NCBI GenBank assembly: GCA_022813625.1
Contig: JAKLMB010000010.1
Location: 1,108,041 to 1,172,040, forward strand
DNA: 64,000 nucleotides
Source of the DNA: Aaosphaeria pasadenensis
Lineage: Eukaryota; Ascomycota; Dothideomycetes; Pleosporales
Direction: 5' to 3'
The notes beneath the pieces are model-generated. The model was given only the letters and a program-made list of their open reading frames with translations. It was not told where the DNA came from and did no database searches. Both the position numbers and the translations under genes were made by a program. Position 1 is the first letter of the stretch; each line of letters opens with the position of its first letter. Shown here one piece after another: positions 45,296-56,584 of this stretch.

Positions 45296-46553
45296 ATGTG
45301 GGGTATGAAACCAACTGAAGCTGCGAAGAGCGGTCGCATCATACGAGTAGGTATCATAGGGTCAGTTTTGACAACTTATGACTATCATTAATAATAAGGA
45401 TTATAATAAATTTTGACAGGTGCGGTCTGATAACACAAGTCACTCACATTCCTACGTTAAACCACCTCTCGTATCTCTACCAGATCACTCACCTGAGCGA
45501 CGTCTCCTCCGACGCCCTTCAACACAGCCAATCGAAAGTCGCCGGCGCTTTACCACCGAAGACCACTCTCGACGCCGAAGAACTATGCACAGCACCAAAC
45601 GTCGATGTAGTACTGATAGCATCTCATCACTCGTTCCATGCATCACAAGCACTTGTTGCTCTTCAAGCTGGAAAACATGTTTTCATCGAGAAGCCCATTG
45701 CCTTGACTCTGCAGGACACTGACGCCATCATCGACGCCAACAAGAGGGCAGGAGGGGATAAAGTTTTCGTAGGATACATGAGACGTTATGCTGCTGCCTT
45801 CGAAGACGTTGTGAAGGAAGTTGGCAGTATAGATTCGATCCGCTATGCCCGTGTCCGCGACATCATAGGCCCGAACTCCGTTTTTATAGGGCAGTCGGGC
45901 TCTTTCCCTCGAACCTTTGGCGATTACCGCGAAGAAGATACCCAGGCACTGCAGAGGAAGACGGCGGATGATATAGAGCAGGCTTTGAGGAAGGAACTAG
46001 GCGTGGAGGTGACGCCCGAGACGGACATGATGTGGAATTACCTCTCCATGCTCGGATCGCATGATCTGAGTGCGATGAGAGAGATTCTGGGAATGCCCAA
46101 AGGAGTGGTGGGATTTGCGCCTTGCGCTACTACTGGATCGCCATTTTGGAGGTATTGAATTTGTTGTCGCTCTTCCCTTGGTCAGAAAGATCTAACTTCC
46201 CCAGTGCAATATTCCAATACCCTACGTTCGCCGTATCCTACGAATCGGGTGTTGATAATGTGGCGCGATTCGACGCTTCAATCGAAATTTTTGGTGACAA
46301 TAAAACTGTTAAACTCTGCGTTGATACTCCCTTCGTCAAAGGGTTACCTACGACGATGGTTGTCAAGGACGCATTACCAGATGGATCTTATAGGGAGGCG
46401 ACGATTCGGAGGACGTATGAAGACCCATTTACGCTAGAGTGGAAGGAGGTGTGGGAGTGGATTGCGAAAGGGAAGATACCAAAGACGGGGCCAGAGGATG
46501 CAAGGAAGGACTTGGAGATTTTGGGCATGTTGATGAAGGTCGAGGGGAGATAA
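45296..46553 (+). CDS. Gfo/Idh/MocA family oxidoreductase
   Basis: NAD(P)-dependent oxidoreductase, 381 aa: join(45296..45360, 45420..46151, 46205..46553). Intron 1 splits the Rossmann motif, and splicing gives VGIIGCGLITQVTHIPTL; its donor is GTCAGT. The conserved EKP (FIEKPIALT, with the catalytic Lys) follows VVLIASHHSFHASQALVALQ. The C-terminal Gfo/Idh/MocA_C domain includes MLGSHDLSAMREILG and the exon-3 beta-sheet. Family members oxidise sugars, inositols or related polyols; similar fungal genes often lie among secondary-metabolism or catabolic genes. Start could also be the Met at codon 4. Confidence 0.85.
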
Positions 46554-46763
46554 ACAGAGGCAGAATGGTGTAATATACCACCCAACGCTCGAGGTGATTT
46601 TTCATAATCAACAAAATTACATTTCAATCGGATATACTGCCGCGTTCTCAGAAGCTCACTCTTACTAAAAAAAACGAATAATATCATTGTCTCTCTCTAC
46701 ACTACAACTAATAATCCTAAAATCCACGAGTTCTTTTACTCCAATATTTAAACGTTGCTACTG

Positions 46764-49700
46764 TCATTTACGTACTCTAAAAATCCAGTACGTAAGAAAC
46801 GTAGCCGCTACGTTGAAAAATATAAATACCCAAGTAATGCTAAAGTAGTGCCATCGATCAGAGTACCTTATACTGAAGTAGTCAAGGAATTCGGACGTAT
46901 CGCCGAAAGGGCAGTACGCGCACGTATCGGTTCCATCATAACTCGCCAATGCACCGCCCGCAAAAGCAATGTATGGATCCAGATACGTCTTGCATGTAAC
47001 ATTGGGCGGTGGCATGATTTGTAGTAACTCTGCATTAGAGCAGACAATATGACTGTCGCCGATGCCAACAGCAATCATGCCTGCTACGAGGTAGGTCAAA
47101 GGCGACACGCGATACATAAAGGTCCAGAATCCAGGCAGCGCAGTTTTTCGTACCAGGACTCCACAGAACATGAGAATCAAATAAAAAGCGAGCTGGCCAA
47201 TATTGACGGCAGTGTCCACTTGGTTGATACCTGCGATGAGGAGGATAGACATGGTCGACGTAAAGAGGAAGAAAAGCCACATAAACAGCCACATCAGCGC
47301 CGCATCTTGGTGCTGACTGGGGCTGTACATCCCTATAGGAAAGTAGAACAACACATAGGCTAAGGATGAACCTATAGTCTGCCACACAGCCTCTGACACA
47401 ATTGTTGAGAGCAGAAAGGCCGACCATGAGTATGTTCTTGAATGCCTTTCGCGGGCTTCAAAGAGAAGGCGGCGTGAAGCAAAGACGGGGAGGATTTGTT
47501 GCATCAGGTTGCTAAAATTTGTAAAAAGAAGAAAGATAGCGAAGAGGAGAGTCTGAAGCCCCTGTAGGCTGTGCGAGTTGTCGTAACAAGAGACGCTGAT
47601 TATGAGCGCTGATCCGCCACAGAAGACTAGCTTCGCCCATAAATATGTCGGTGTACGCCAGTACTCTACCATGTTTCTGTTGAAGACCGATTTAAATTGG
47701 AATAGGAAGTGCGTTGCAAATGGCGTGGGCCTGGCAGCGGAAGAACCCCGCGGGTGCATCGCACTAGAGACCGAACTATCAGACGTGAGGGCACAATTGG
47801 TTGCATTCAATTGCGCAAGATGATCTCGCACCGCTGAAAGCTCGTTGGATTCATTCCAAATTTGGCAATAGTGTATCGCTGCATCCCCAGATGTAGTTTC
47901 AAAAAGCCATTCTGCTGGGTTCTCGTCCAGACGGCATGGTGTAGCTCCCTTTCGTTCAAAGTAGGAAACCAAGGTTTGTGAATCTAGTCCGATATCTCCA
48001 AAATATAAGGTTTTACCTCCATCTGCAATAAGCAACAGCTCGTCAAACATGTTGAAGATTGCCGAGGATGGCTGGTGTATGGTACAAATTATCGCCTGTC
48101 CATGGTGGGCCAAAGTTTGCAGGAGGTTACATATAGCCCAAGCGGTTTGACTGTCAAGCCCAGACGTCGGCTCGTCCAAGATCAATAGTTCAGGCTTTGC
48201 AGCAAGCTCCACCCCAATGGAAAGCCGTTTTCTTTGCTCGATGTTCAAGCCCTGACCAGGCTCGCCCACCATAGCATCAGCAATGTCCTCAAGGTCTAAC
48301 ACGAGCATGATTTCCTCGACGTAGCGGAGCTTTTCCTGTCGTGGAATCTGTGGCGGTTGTCTCATCAATGCACTGAACTGTAGCGATTCGCGAACAGTCG
48401 AGGTAGGGCAGTGAATATCTTGCTGTTGAACGTATCCAGTTTTCCTGCAGAAACTAGCATCGCGAGGTTTTCCGTTGAAGCAGATATTTCCACTCAAATT
48501 TCCTGTAGTTGTGCGTTGGGACAAGATGTCCAACAGCGTAGTTTTGCCTGCACCCGTGACCCCCATCAGTGCAGTAAGTTTACCGGGCATGATCCATCCG
48601 TTGACATCATCTAACAGCAATCGTTGGGTTTTATCGACCGATATTTGGTAGGATACTTCAGTCCAATGGATGGTTCCTGGTGAACTTTGAAGACCTCGAC
48701 GAAACGAATGGGATGCTTGCCTTGTGAGTCTTGCACTTTTTGCTTCCCTTTTGGCTGATATCTGCAAGTCTTTTTCTTCATCATTTCCCCGTGTATTCCT
48801 TTTCCGTGATATACGCTTTGGTGCAAAGAGAAGGATTTCCCCTCGAGGTTTGCTCGCCAAGATTATTTGGGACGCAATCAAATGTACAGCAAAGAAACCC
48901 ATCATGAATAGACACAGTATCCACAAGTTTCTAGTTGAGTCAACTCAATATTTCAAGATACATATGTGAGAAGGAGCACTCTACTTACCTCCAAAGCTGT
49001 GACGTGTAGAATTGATATGTGTAGGCAAGATACATATCGCCATCAACTGTATCTTCACCGTGTACAGCGCCCACAAATGAACATGTTCTATGGTTATTCT
49101 CGACGTCATTATAAGCTGGACCCGCCGGAATGAGATCGGTGCATCTGAATTTGCGATCACGAAACTGCTCTGCGTCAGTTGCTATTCAGAACAGCAGTTG
49201 GGGCATCGATTGGGACTAACACTAACCTCGTTAATCATCAGGCTTTGAAATAGATAAAATATAGGGTTCAAGTATCGAACCCATCGAAGCCAGCCTTGCA
49301 TATAGGAAACGGGCACCACAAACCCAGTGTACGTAATGAACAAGATGACGGTCAGACCGAACGGCACCATTGTTTGAGTAATCGTACGAGCCAGTGAGCC
49401 TACACAACGCATGAACATGGACATAGTCATCATGCCGACAAATGAGAACAGCATATAGGTCAAATACGCGGCGGCATTTCTGCGAAGGTTTGTCATAAAA
49501 TACAGACACGTATTGAATACGAGCGACGTGAATAGCTTGGTTGGGATGTCGCATAGCATCGCGGACAGAGAATCTGCGACAGGACTATAAAAGTTGTAGG
49601 CTGCCTGCTTCTCTACAATTTTTCGTTGGCTCCACACGGATATTATCTACCAAACAATCAGATGATACTGCGCCACTAACGAAGATAAACAACTGTACCT

Positions 49701-51176
49701 CAAATCCAGTCATGAAACTATTGAGAAGAACCGAATAAAATATTAAAATTCCTCGAGCTGAGATCCCGGCAGTATTGTCGTCTAGGTTGTAGAAAACACT
49801 ACCCACAATGAGGGCCATGATCGAATTACCGACCACAAAAGACACTGGAAGTGCAAGATTACTCAGGATGCGACGGGTCCCGCGATGCATACATAATTCA
49901 ATTTGAGCCAGTGGGGATAAAATGTATGATGATCCACGCCTGCTGGGTTGATTAAAACTTATGAATTCAAAGTCTGTTAATCGTTGTGACTGACCAATAG
50001 CTTTTCCCTTTGATTGTGTGGGTGGGATGATCTGCCTCGAATCGAAGTATGAATTTCAGTAAATCTCTTTTTTCTCTGCTAGAAGTCCAAAGTGCCGCAA
50101 AGTCGTCTGCTGTCCGTGGATAATGCTGAACATCTGCTCTAAGTAATCTCGCTGCTTCCATGGGGTTGGTGAGGGATGTGAGAAAATCGGCAGTTGTCAT
50201 GTTGGTGGGACGGTCGAACCCAAGACGCGTAAAGTAGGCAATGGCGCTTGCCTTTGAGCCAAAGAAGATTTCTTGCCCTTCATATAGAACAAGAATCCTG
50301 TCAAAGAGGTCCAAAATGGGTTCGGGTGTTTGATACAGAGTGGCTATCATGGTTGCCCTTCGATGAGTCGTGAATGATCTCAACACATTCATTATAGTCA
50401 ACGCCGTTGAAGAGTCCATGCCCCGAGTGCTGTTGTCCCAGCACTGAAAGGAGCTCCATCCTGATAAGACTTCAGCAATACTGAGACGTCGTTTTTCCCC
50501 ACCGCTGATGCCTCGCTGTATCTCGTCTCCGACTTTTGTGTTGGTAGCTTGATTCAATTGAAACATAGAGAGCACATCATCTCGCATTTGGGAGATGTGT
50601 CTGTTACTAGAGGATTTTGAAAGCTTTGTCCGGCACTTGGACGAAAAAAGTAGTGTTTCGGCAACTGTAAGCTCTGGAAAGTGTATATCTGTTTCCGCCG
50701 AGTAAACACAGCTCCCACGCAATAATTGCGTGAGAGTCTTTTGGGAAATACCTTCCAGCTATGTTAGCAGATTCATGAAATTGATAGACGACGGCTTTCG
50801 CACCCTCATAATTCAGTACCGATTGAGAATCTACGTAAAGCCCTTGTGTCTGTAGAGCTAAGGTCTTAAGCAATGTCGAGCATCCACTTCCAGGCCTACC
50901 CAGGACTAGTAACATACTTCCCTTCTCGACCAGCCCATCTAGTCCTTGCAAAATTGACGTTTTCGCATCCGATGACCAAAACATAGTGCTGAAAATAGAC
51001 ATTAGAGCATTTGGAAAGGTCTTGAAGAATCTGTCCTCGGTATTTCGACCTTGAACACCCAAATTTCGGAAGGATATTCCAAACCTTCGAGTTAATTGAT
51101 CAGAACCTAGCCGCAGCTGACTCTCCTCAAGGTTATGGAACCAACCGTTAATAGCGCTTTCGTCCATATTGGACAT
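46764..51176 (-). CDS. PDR-type (ABCG) full-size ABC transporter
   Basis: Pleiotropic drug resistance efflux pump, (NBD-TMD)x2, 1379 aa. Six exons: complement(join(46764..48930, 48989..49167, 49227..49646, 49699..49942, 49995..50751, 50804..51176)), introns 52-59 bp. NBD1: Walker A LGRPGSGCST (Lys replaced by Cys as usual in PDR NBD1), RGISGGEKRRLSIAE signature, QCWDNSTRGMDS Walker B. TMD1 starts at SFVVGNSIMALIVGSVFYNL and ends with the extracellular loop after LMINE. NBD2: GVTGAGKTTLLDILS, LNIEQRKRLSIGVEL, LLILDEPTSGLDS. TMD2 ends at YWIFRVRK. The acceptor of intron 3 is a CAGCAG pair (CAG used here). The N-terminus is shorter (about 60 residues before the conserved region) than in yeast Pdr5. 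It is divergent from a rhodopsin-fold membrane protein and likely exports lipophilic toxins. Confidence 0.92.
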
Positions 51177-51393
51177 TGTTGGTGCGTATGACTCAAATTG
51201 GGCCTGGAAATTCTCTTGAGCATGTAGTAGGTATTGAAGTCACAGAGCCAGTTTTACCTGTGAACATTTCAGCAAAGCGTTGGCTTGGTAGTGAATATTC
51301 GATGTATTTTCTAGGAAGGTCGTATTAGGTATGTGCTAAGACACGGTACTGTGCCGCAATATCGGCATTTAATTAGCCCGTTGGGATAAATGG

Positions 51394-53114
51394 ATGTGTA
51401 TGCGACCCAACTGCATGAGTATTTATTTTGGTTGTTGGTTGGTCCTGCACTTCGGTGCAATCAATAAAGTATCTGCCTTCTTTGAAGGACCATGTACGGT
51501 AAGCACAGGTGGCGACACTGCATCACAGCAAGGTTCTATGGAACTCCGTTACCCGTGTTGCATGGAGGGGACAATGCCGACTTGGTTTATGACAGCCACT
51601 GATGCTATGAAGTCATTATTTCCGTTCGCTGCTTTATTTATCGGTATAAACTCCGTAGTTTCCTCAAACATTACTTACCAGCAAAAACAACTGCTAATCT
51701 CAGCTCTATTTGAGGTATCTCATCAAGTTTTTGACGCTATGTCTATGAAATTACCCCCCGGCTTCCCAATAGAAAACATTCCTCTGATGCCTCCACCCGA
51801 TGGCAAGAAATCCGACTTCAATGCCTCTGCACATGCTGTTCAGTCATTGGTTATTCTAAATGGCATCTGGCTTCCTCTTATGGTCATCACTGTGTTGATT
51901 CGGTTCATATCGAGACAATGGATATCTAGACAAAGGTTTGGGCTAGATGATGGTACGTTCGTCGATAAGTGAAAATGGATACGCAAGGTCTCTGCGACGC
52001 TAAAATCATACACAGCCTTTTGTATATTCGCGACTGTAAGTGCTTTTTGATCCCTTTGGACTCTACATTTTAATAATATTTTCCAGGCCGGATCCATCGT
52101 ACATTCTGCACTTCTCTTCGCCAGTCAGTAGACACTACCAGGTACCTACATGCAGACTCAGAAACTGATTAAAAAAGATGTAAAGCTCGGGTACGGACAG
52201 CACATGTACAACATCCGACTCATAAGCATGACACCCCATCGTCTGCTGCAAATATCTGTTGTAGAGACTATATATATCGTCATCGTCTACCTGGTGAAGC
52301 TGTCTCTTCTCGCACAGTTCCGCCGCTTGTTTGGAGTCAGCAAATCCTCTCGTGTTCTCATTGATGTCGGCATCGCGTTTTGTACCATCATTACCATTCC
52401 GTTTTTTGGCGTAGCAATCGCTAGAAATGTCCGGTGCGACGGCCCCAATGCCATATACGAGGCTGTTTGTCATGCCAACACGACGAGCCTCACCACTGTA
52501 ATATTCAGCTCATTGAACGTCGTGAGCGACTTCTACATTCTTTATATACCCATCAGGCAGCTGAAAAGCTTGCATGTTAATAAGAGAAGGAAGATAGGTC
52601 TCATTGCGCTTTTTATGGTTGGTTTTATGTAAGTTAGAAGCTTGGAGATACTGCATATGTTAACTAACTTGTATAAAGCGCATGTGCTATGAGCGTTATT
52701 AGGCTAGGTTTCCTAGCCAGCGAGTATGGGGTCGGAGATCAGTTTTACTCCATCGCCTTGGTTTCTCATTTTACGTATGTATCTCGCCTCGACATCGACA
52801 ATTTATGTTGCGCATTCTGATCAATTTTAAGAACGGTTGAGATCAATCTCGCAATTATGTGCGGTAGCTTAATCTTCTTCCCGAGTTTCATTCAAACGGG
52901 CAAATCTAGCGCAGAAAGTGCTTTCCGGTACCTGTTGTCTAAGACAGGGAAAAGCCGGAGCCAGGTGGAGATTCCCGATAGCTATGAGCCGCAGCTCCCT
53001 CCTTCCTCGCGTTCGGGCGACTGGAAGAAGTTCCAACCGCCTACTACATTTGAGGCAGAGCTGCGAGAGCTTGGTGACACTGAGCATATTTTGAAAGGGG
53101 ATCAGAAACCTTGA
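51394..53114 (+). CDS. Fungal rhodopsin-domain (PTH11/SAT4-like) membrane protein
   Basis: Seven-helix integral membrane protein of the fungal rhodopsin-domain class (receptor-like; PTH11 and SAT4 relatives). Six exons, two of them tiny: join(51394..51952, 52016..52035, 52087..52123, 52178..52628, 52679..52774, 52832..53114), 481 aa. The N-terminal about 140 residues are an extracellular-type domain with few Cys (not a CFEM pattern), then helices from VQSLVILNGIWLPLMVITVL; RFGLDDAFCIFATAGSIVHS; KLGYGQHMYNIRL loop; IYIVIVYLVKLSLLAQFRRLF; TTVIFSSLNVVSDFYILYIP; and INLAIMCGSLIFFPSFI. A polar cytosolic tail follows. Three introns need AAG acceptors (52177, 52678, 52831), each giving the expected family sequence. 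Role (host, surface or chemical sensing) is inference. Confidence 0.78.
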
Positions 53115-53816
53115 GCTTCGTCGGTGACACTACTCTTAGGGAGACGGATTGCACGTTAGATTCAGAGAAGGCGGAAATATCAAGTTGCGTTAGACTATGA
53201 GTCATTTTATTGAATTGACATAGATTGGTTAAGTAGCTACATGGAGTTTGAACCCAGCAGATGTTCGAGGCATCGTGGTCTGCCTTGTAGGATGACGTTG
53301 CTTAGTTGGGGCACTTCGCCGGTAGTCACTACAAACATCGAGAGAAGATGATATATGCTTCTTTCATCAGGATATGCCCAGAGGGTAATGAAAATGTGCG
53401 TGATCATTTATTCGCGAAGTTAAAGCTGCGCTTTCCACGCCTGTAATATGTGAATAAGTGCAGAGTCGGCATGCAGCGTGATCCGGGGCTGTGGGTGGTA
53501 AACATACGGGTACCTAACCTGGCACGCCCAGGTAATCCTCACATGCATGTGACTGACCCAAAGTGTCGGGTCGCTCTCTCGCTCTCTCGCTCTGTTCCAA
53601 GAGGTGGATGTTGCTACGCCTCTGTTCGCGCTGAGTTCTCTGCACGTTCCAGGCCGCCATTGATTACCTTTTAATTAACCCAATGCTGTACTACCTATCC
53701 TATGATTTATATCGCTCTCAGGTCGTCAATTTTGCGTTTCTTCCAAAACTGACCATACCATAGGGAAGTTCTCTGTCCCTCGAAAAATCTCACTGTCTTC
53801 AATCACCACCCTCAAA
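53115..53816. other. Intergenic, no gene seen
   Basis: 700 bp with a short CGCTCTCT microsatellite (53572-53593) and CT-rich sequence before the 3-beta-HSD gene. Confidence 0.4.
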
Positions 53817-54905
53817 ATGGATCCAGTTCTCGTGCTTGGCGGCTGTGGAGGCCTCGGACACCATATCATTAAACAGCTCCTCGAAACTAAGAAGGCATCG
53901 GATGTGACCGCTTTCGACATTCGTGTTGATGTCAATCGTGTACTAGGAGCAAAGTATGTGCAGGGAAGCATAGCCTCACCGCAAGATGTGCGCTCGGTGC
54001 TAGAGGCCGTCAAACCGAAGGTTATCATGCATACGGTATCTCCAACTCTTATGGGCCAGAAAAACACGAAAAAGATTTTTGAAGATGTCAATATAGGCGG
54101 AACAAGGATTCTCATCGAATGCATTGCCGAGACAAACTATGTCAAGGCTCTGGTCTACACATCTAGTTCTTCCGTTATCCACAACAACATCACCGATCTC
54201 GTGGAAGCGACGGAGGAAGGCCGCCTTTTCTACTGGCCTGAACAGACTGAATTCTATAGCCATACCAAAGCTGTGGCTGAAGACTTGATCCAAGGTGCGA
54301 ACCGACAAAACGGCTTACTTACGACCAGGCTTCGTGGTTCGCTCCTGTTTGGAGAAGGCGACGCGACTGCGACACCACAAATGATCGCAAATGCCAGGAC
54401 TGGCCGAACAAGATTCCAGATAGGTGACGGAACCAACGTTTTCGACTTTACCTATATCGGCAATACTGCTCATGCTCATATTCTCGCTGCCGAAGCGCTA
54501 CTGCGCGAATCTGACAGTCGTGCCGACCGTGAAGGCCCTCTAAAAGTGAATGGAGAAGCTTTCTTCATCACTAATGATGAACACTGGCCATTCTGGGACT
54601 TTGTTCGAGCTATTGCTGCCGAGGCTGGCCACCCAGTCCCCAAGGACAAGGTGACAGTGATACCAAGCTCAGTGTACTACGCCTTCGCTGTCATTGCAGA
54701 ATGGTCCGTCTGGGCCTTTAGCCTTGGATCCAAGGAGTCCTATGTCAATCGCCGCATGGCTAAGTACCTAACTATGACTCGGACATTTGACATTTCGAAG
54801 GCGAAAGAGAGGTTGGGATACCAGCCACAAGTCGGTATGCAGGAGGGCATCAAGCGAACTGTACAGCATTACCTCGCCCACGAAATCAACAACACGTCGG
54901 AGTGA
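53817..54905 (+). CDS. 3-beta-HSD / sterol-4-alpha-carboxylate dehydrogenase (Erg26-like)
   Basis: Intronless extended SDR of 362 aa. NAD-binding motif VLVLGGCGGLGHHI, acidic residue in VTAFDIR, and active-site YSHTKAVAE (YxxxK, Tyr about 143). LVYTSSSSVI carries the upstream Ser/Thr of the triad, and DFTYIGNTAHAHILA and MTRTFDISKAKERLGY are hallmarks of 3-beta-HSD/Erg26 proteins. A hydrophobic stretch near residue 280 (VYYAFAVIAEWSVWAF) fits their membrane helix. True Erg26 demethylates C-4 sterols, but fungi have several paralogues in accessory loci, and this one is probably a paralogue rather than the housekeeping copy (inference from context). Confidence 0.86.
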   Translation: MDPVLVLGGCGGLGHHIIKQLLETKKASDVTAFDIRVDVNRVLGAKYVQGSIASPQDVRSVLEAVKPKVIMHTVSPTLMGQKNTKKIFEDVNIGGTRILIECIAETNYVKALVYTSSSSVIHNNITDLVEATEEGRLFYWPEQTEFYSHTKAVAEDLIQGANRQNGLLTTRLRGSLLFGEGDATATPQMIANARTGRTRFQIGDGTNVFDFTYIGNTAHAHILAAEALLRESDSRADREGPLKVNGEAFFITNDEHWPFWDFVRAIAAEAGHPVPKDKVTVIPSSVYYAFAVIAEWSVWAFSLGSKESYVNRRMAKYLTMTRTFDISKAKERLGYQPQVGMQEGIKRTVQHYLAHEINNTSE

Positions 54906-56584
54906 TGGCTATTACACCACCGCGATCTGAATTTGCTGTTCAATTGCGAGGGTCAAAGACAGACGGATTTACTGCAACAAAGGTATTTGGCTTAGATAGA
55001 TCTCCAAAAGCACAAGATGTATATCACACCAAGTATCACAGGTGTGCCTCATATCTCCGAAGCCAATTTGACACGTTTTAACAACCCATCCTTGCATATT
55101 CATATTGAAACTATCCTGTCCTAATAATATACTAGTAGCGCAAACACACGTTAATGAAGTTTAACCAAGACGGAGCAAACAGAACCACTTCTGGCGTGTT
55201 TCAGACTATGACTTATTATAACTTACAGTTCCAGTAGAATATCACTTATCGTTTGTCCAAGAAATCCACAAGTACATCTTCGATTGTTTTTACGGATTAT
55301 CCCAGCTTCATTCTCTTCTGGAGTAAGCCTTAGCAAGGGAAAATGGACTATTAGACCGGTCGATAAGCTGAAAGTGAATAGGCCCGGTAGTATGTACTCT
55401 GAAATAATCAGGATAACAAAGAAGATGCTTGTAAATGATGCGAGCATCGTTTGCTGGCCGGTAGGATAGGTGCATTTGTTCATATTTATACAGCGAGAGA
55501 TCATGATAGACATACAGAGTCATCAATTAACGTTTAAGAATACTCTCCCTCTAAACTTTTCGGAAAGCCGGTTATATCTGCCGAGTGCGTACTCTATTAT
55601 CCCGAAACTATTGTTTGCGCTGTAGTTCATTCTGGATTCTTGGTGCCTAGACTGAATGCGTATATCGTAATGTGACATGCTCTTACTCCATACAGATATC
55701 AAATAGGGTCGATGTTCACCTCTAGCGACATTCCTCTAATGCATGAACCAGATTGCCCAGCCGTCTTGAAGTGCAGCTTCCAACCCTAATTGAAAAATGT
55801 CGCACTCGGGACATAGTTACTTCACACGCAGGATGCAGACTGCCGAAGAGGTTGCCTTTTTTTGTAACGGACATATTTGTGGGCCTTTGCAGTATTTAGT
55901 CCGGCCGCTTAAATGTCAATTAATATAAGCATCGTCCTTCAAATTCGTCATCAGAAAGGTTCATGTCAAAGAACAGGGTTGGGCAATTGCCTACCTGGTA
56001 TACTCGTCAATCTGAACTCATCTTTACTACATTCTTTCATTTTACCTCTCTGTTCATTGGACTAAATTATCTGAATGCTTTTTAATTACGAATTGGTGGC
56101 CGAGAGAATGAGAGTACGATCTTGCATGTGCATGGTGGCTGTCGGAGTATCACGTCAGGCATCTTGAAACCATCACTCCGTTGTATAACCACCCTTTGAA
56201 GAGAAATTCCAATCATCCTAGTAGTACGATGGTCAGGATAATCTGAAGGACTTTGATCCGATATTTTATGTTACTAGGCAGCATTCTCAAGGACCATTGT
56301 CATGATGATGCAAGTTACACGATGGCTCGTTGCGTGGCACATTTGCGGAATGGCCTGCACCCATCTACAGCCTGATGTAATGCCTGTCATATCTTACTAG
56401 AAATATGCTCTTAGGGGATATGTATATAGTTTTAGCTACTCTTGATAAACCAACGTGAATCTCAGTAACGGACTCCAGGTCTTCTGATTTACATTGATGT
56501 TGCTATTTACCTTGCTCTTTCTAAAGCCAGCTTTTATTCTTGCAGTAAAAGCTATAACACAGCTCAGAACCTACAGTGAACAAA
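54906..56584. other. AT-rich intergenic region
   Basis: 1.7 kb with no supported gene. A minus-strand ORF at 55223-55513 (96 codons, one hydrophobic segment) matches nothing I recognise and lacks splice context. Confidence 0.4.

Noticed and set aside
52124..52177. Calling the rhodopsin-domain gene a pseudogene because of the TAG after SALLFASQ
   Set aside because: A 54-bp intron with a GTCAGT donor removes the stop and restores LLFANVKLGYGQHMYN; the whole model keeps frame over six exons.
53240..53265. Possible tRNA B-box (GGTTCAAACTCC on the minus strand)
   Set aside because: Flanking bases do not form a T-stem, and no acceptor stem or A-box is found at the right distance.
55223..55513. 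Minus-strand 96-codon ORF with one hydrophobic segment
   Set aside because: No recognisable family and no splice context; ORFs of this length are expected by chance in 1.7 kb of intergenic DNA.
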